46,264 bases of DNA, taken from Planctomycetota bacterium (GTDB lineage Bacteria > Planctomycetota > Phycisphaerae > Phycisphaerales > SM1A02). Position 1 is the first letter of the stretch, and each line of letters opens with the position of its first letter. The position numbers were made by a program, and so were the translations under genes. The stretch is from assembly GCA_016872915.1 (NCBI GenBank), contig VGYQ01000012.1, forward strand, positions 1 through 46,264. The letters are read 5' to 3'. Positions 44,826 to 46,264 of the stretch are shown here, in pieces. Under the pieces are notes generated by a model. That model saw only the letters and a list, made by a program, of their open reading frames with translations, was not told the DNA's origin and made no database searches.

Positions 44826-46264
44826 CTACTGTTCGGCAAGTCCCGGCACGAGTGAGCCGCCCTGCGCGAGAGATTCAGGATCGATCCCGAGTCCGCCGCC
44901 ACCCGCTCCAGGAATCTGGATGCTGGCATTGAAGGTAGTGAGATCGGTGATCTTGTTGTACGAGGCGCCGATCGAGAGGAAGAAGTCCGGGAAAGTTCTG
45001 GTCAGAGCTGCGGAGAATGCGCGGAAGTCCTCTTGTATGAGGTCGTACTGGGGCGCGACGGTGAGTGCATACTTTTTGCTCAACTGGTATGCGAATCCGC
45101 CCTGCAGGAACTCGTCGGCCGGATAGCCAGCGACACCGAAGGTATTCACATAGCGGTACTCCGCAAAGACGCGCACATCAGGCGACTGCTGCACGCTGCC
45201 ACCAATGGTGCCACGCCCAAGATCGGTGAGTCCAAAGCTGTTCAGCGAGTTGCCTCGGTTCTGGAGCAGGTAGGTGCCTTGCCCGTACAGCGAGAACGCA
45301 TCGCTCAGTTGCCAGGTTGCATTGGAATAGACATGGTCGCCCCACTGCGAATACTCAGGGCGCCACGAATAGAAGGTGGGCATGGGTGACTGCGAGTACT
45401 GCAGACCGAACGGGTCGGTCACGGTGGTCGTTGGCTGCAGCGAGTTTCCTTGATTGTCGACTGCTGCACCGACATTCAGCACGAGCCAATCGACGGAACG
45501 CCAGTTGCCAGGACCGCCGCGCATCGTCTGCAACTTGTTGGAGATCGCAGCATGGGCAACGGCTGCTCCCGAAGTGGCTTCCACGTCCTGGTCGTACACC
45601 GGCATGCTGAGCACGCTCTGCGAGTTCCAGCCATACCACAGCATGGCGCTCGGCTGGATCACATGATGAAGACGATTCAGATCGAGGAACGCGCTGCGCA
45701 CGGAGTTGTAGTTGGCGGTCCACTCGGTGGAGAAGCGACTGCCCGCCCCGGCGAGGGCTCGCCAGTCCGAAGCACCAGGGTTGTAGTCCTTGAAGTTGTT
45801 GAGGATGTACGCGGCGACTTGTCCATGCACGAAAGGCACCGCCTTCAGCGAACCAAACTGGAGTGGCAGTGAGAGTTCCTGCCGCGTGAAGATGCGCGAG
45901 CGCGTCAGCCCGTCATAGCCGGCGGACTCGTAGGCATTCTTCACGCTGAGAGTGGATGGATAGCGCCTCGATGTCGAGAACGCGAGCGATGGAATGCCGA
46001 GCTGCGACGGTGATCCCGACTGCAGATCGAGCCGCATGAGATTGCCCGAATACTGCTGCGACCAAGTGACCGTATCGCCGAAAAGTGAATCGCCGTACCG
46101 CTGATAGGCCAGCTCCGGCAGCTTGTCGGTGATGTAGGGGCGCGAGGCAAGGATCGATCCGTTGGAGATGAAGTTGTTCGGGTTGTACTTGAGCAGCAGC
46201 GACAGGGAATTGTTCCCGTCTTGCCAGTTCAAGTAGCCCATCGTCTCGTACTCCCGCCGATTGA
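44826..46264 (-). CDS. lptD: LptD-like LPS-assembly outer-membrane protein, C-terminal part (truncated by window)
   Basis: The frame is open to the window edge: upstream codons encode 'NRREYET' before M (46241), so the start lies outside. About 479 residues are visible, with alternating aromatic and polar beta-strands typical of an outer-membrane barrel ('FFLSIGASYNKITDLTTFNASIQIPG', 'VFAEYRYVNTFG', 'WQLSDAFSLYGQGTYLL', 'YALTVAPQYDLI'). The order and the 'HHVIQPSAMLWYG' motif fit the LptD C-terminal barrel that inserts LPS in the outer leaflet. It implies a real outer membrane. A generic outer-membrane porin is the alternative. Confidence 0.7.
   Translation of the reverse strand, partial: NRREYETMGYLNWQDGNNSLSLLLKYNPNNFISNGSILASRPYITDKLPELAYQRYGDSLFGDTVTWSQQYSGNLMRLDLQSGSPSQLGIPSLAFSTSRRYPSTLSVKNAYESAGYDGLTRSRIFTRQELSLPLQFGSLKAVPFVHGQVAAYILNNFKDYNPGASDWRALAGAGSRFSTEWTANYNSVRSAFLDLNRLHHVIQPSAMLWYGWNSQSVLSMPVYDQDVEATSGAAVAHAAISNKLQTMRGGPGNWRSVDWLVLNVGAAVDNQGNSLQPTTTVTDPFGLQYSQSPMPTFYSWRPEYSQWGDHVYSNATWQLSDAFSLYGQGTYLLQNRGNSLNSFGLTDLGRGTIGGSVQQSPDVRVFAEYRYVNTFGVAGYPADEFLQGGFAYQLSKKYALTVAPQYDLIQEDFRAFSAALTRTFPDFFLSIGASYNKITDLTTFNASIQIPGAGGGGLGIDPESLAQGGSLVPGLAEQ

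Overview
The window looks like chromosomal DNA from a Gram-negative-type bacterium of high GC content (impression: around 60%). There are no mobile elements, no CRISPR array, and no rRNA or tRNA genes that I can see. My best guess is a planctomycete of the Phycisphaerae type. This is inference: an LptD-like outer-membrane barrel, two different GroELs around one GroES, ThyX instead of ThyA, several zinc-ribbon or GYF-like envelope proteins, and an ATP synthase operon that stops after atpA. No ribosomal RNA is present to confirm it.

Layout. 0-2.2 kb: end of a large repeat-containing, AsmA-like envelope protein. 2.2-7.9 kb: a lone NuoI-type ferredoxin subunit, then atpZ-like, atpI-like, atpB, atpE, atpF, atpH, atpA, with strong hairpins on both sides of atpE. 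7.9-17.3 kb: an SDR epimerase, then a minus-strand block of ftsK, a 1706-residue coiled-coil/polytopic membrane protein and, overlapping it by 4 nt, a yeast-FCY1-like cytosine deaminase. 17.3-21.1 kb: a plus-strand acyl-carrier/CoA cluster (dehydratase-ACP-dehydratase, coaD, a metallo-beta-lactamase-fold protein without its zinc ligands, panB). 21.1-25 kb: HtrA protease, an orphan Opp/Dpp-type ATPase, a small membrane protein and thyX, tightly packed. 25-29.4 kb: lipoprotein, tRNA-dihydrouridine synthase, an FG-GAP repeat protein with a small membrane-anchored partner, and dienelactone hydrolase. 29.5-38.1 kb: a minus-strand proteostasis block transcribed groEL(MGG tail)-groES-groEL(no tail)-terminator-dnaJ-grpE-fmdB-rnr. 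38.3-46.3 kb: an exported tandem NTF2-like protein, a zinc-ribbon membrane protein, MoxR ATPase, an NTF2-like membrane protein, a stand-alone Lon substrate-binding domain protein with an EVE-domain protein, LemA, RuvB, and the C-terminal part of LptD running off the window.

Main points of interest. A perfect sigma-54 -24/-12 element (TGGCAC-N5-TTGCT) lies about 110 nt upstream of the first groEL. A palindrome overlaps its -24 half, and a further inverted repeat sits where an enhancer-binding protein would bind. I saw no CIRCE element there. Other points are the giant GYF/coiled-coil/about 19-TM protein coupled to a cytosine deaminase, the apparent pseudo-enzyme of the MBL fold between coaD and panB, and the hairpins bracketing atpE. 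Gene packing is tight: several ATGA/GTGA overlaps suggest translational coupling, and no gap exceeds 300 bases. Many genes that head a transcription unit have a TAnnnT box only 6-9 nt before the start codon, which suggests leaderless or very short-leader mRNAs.
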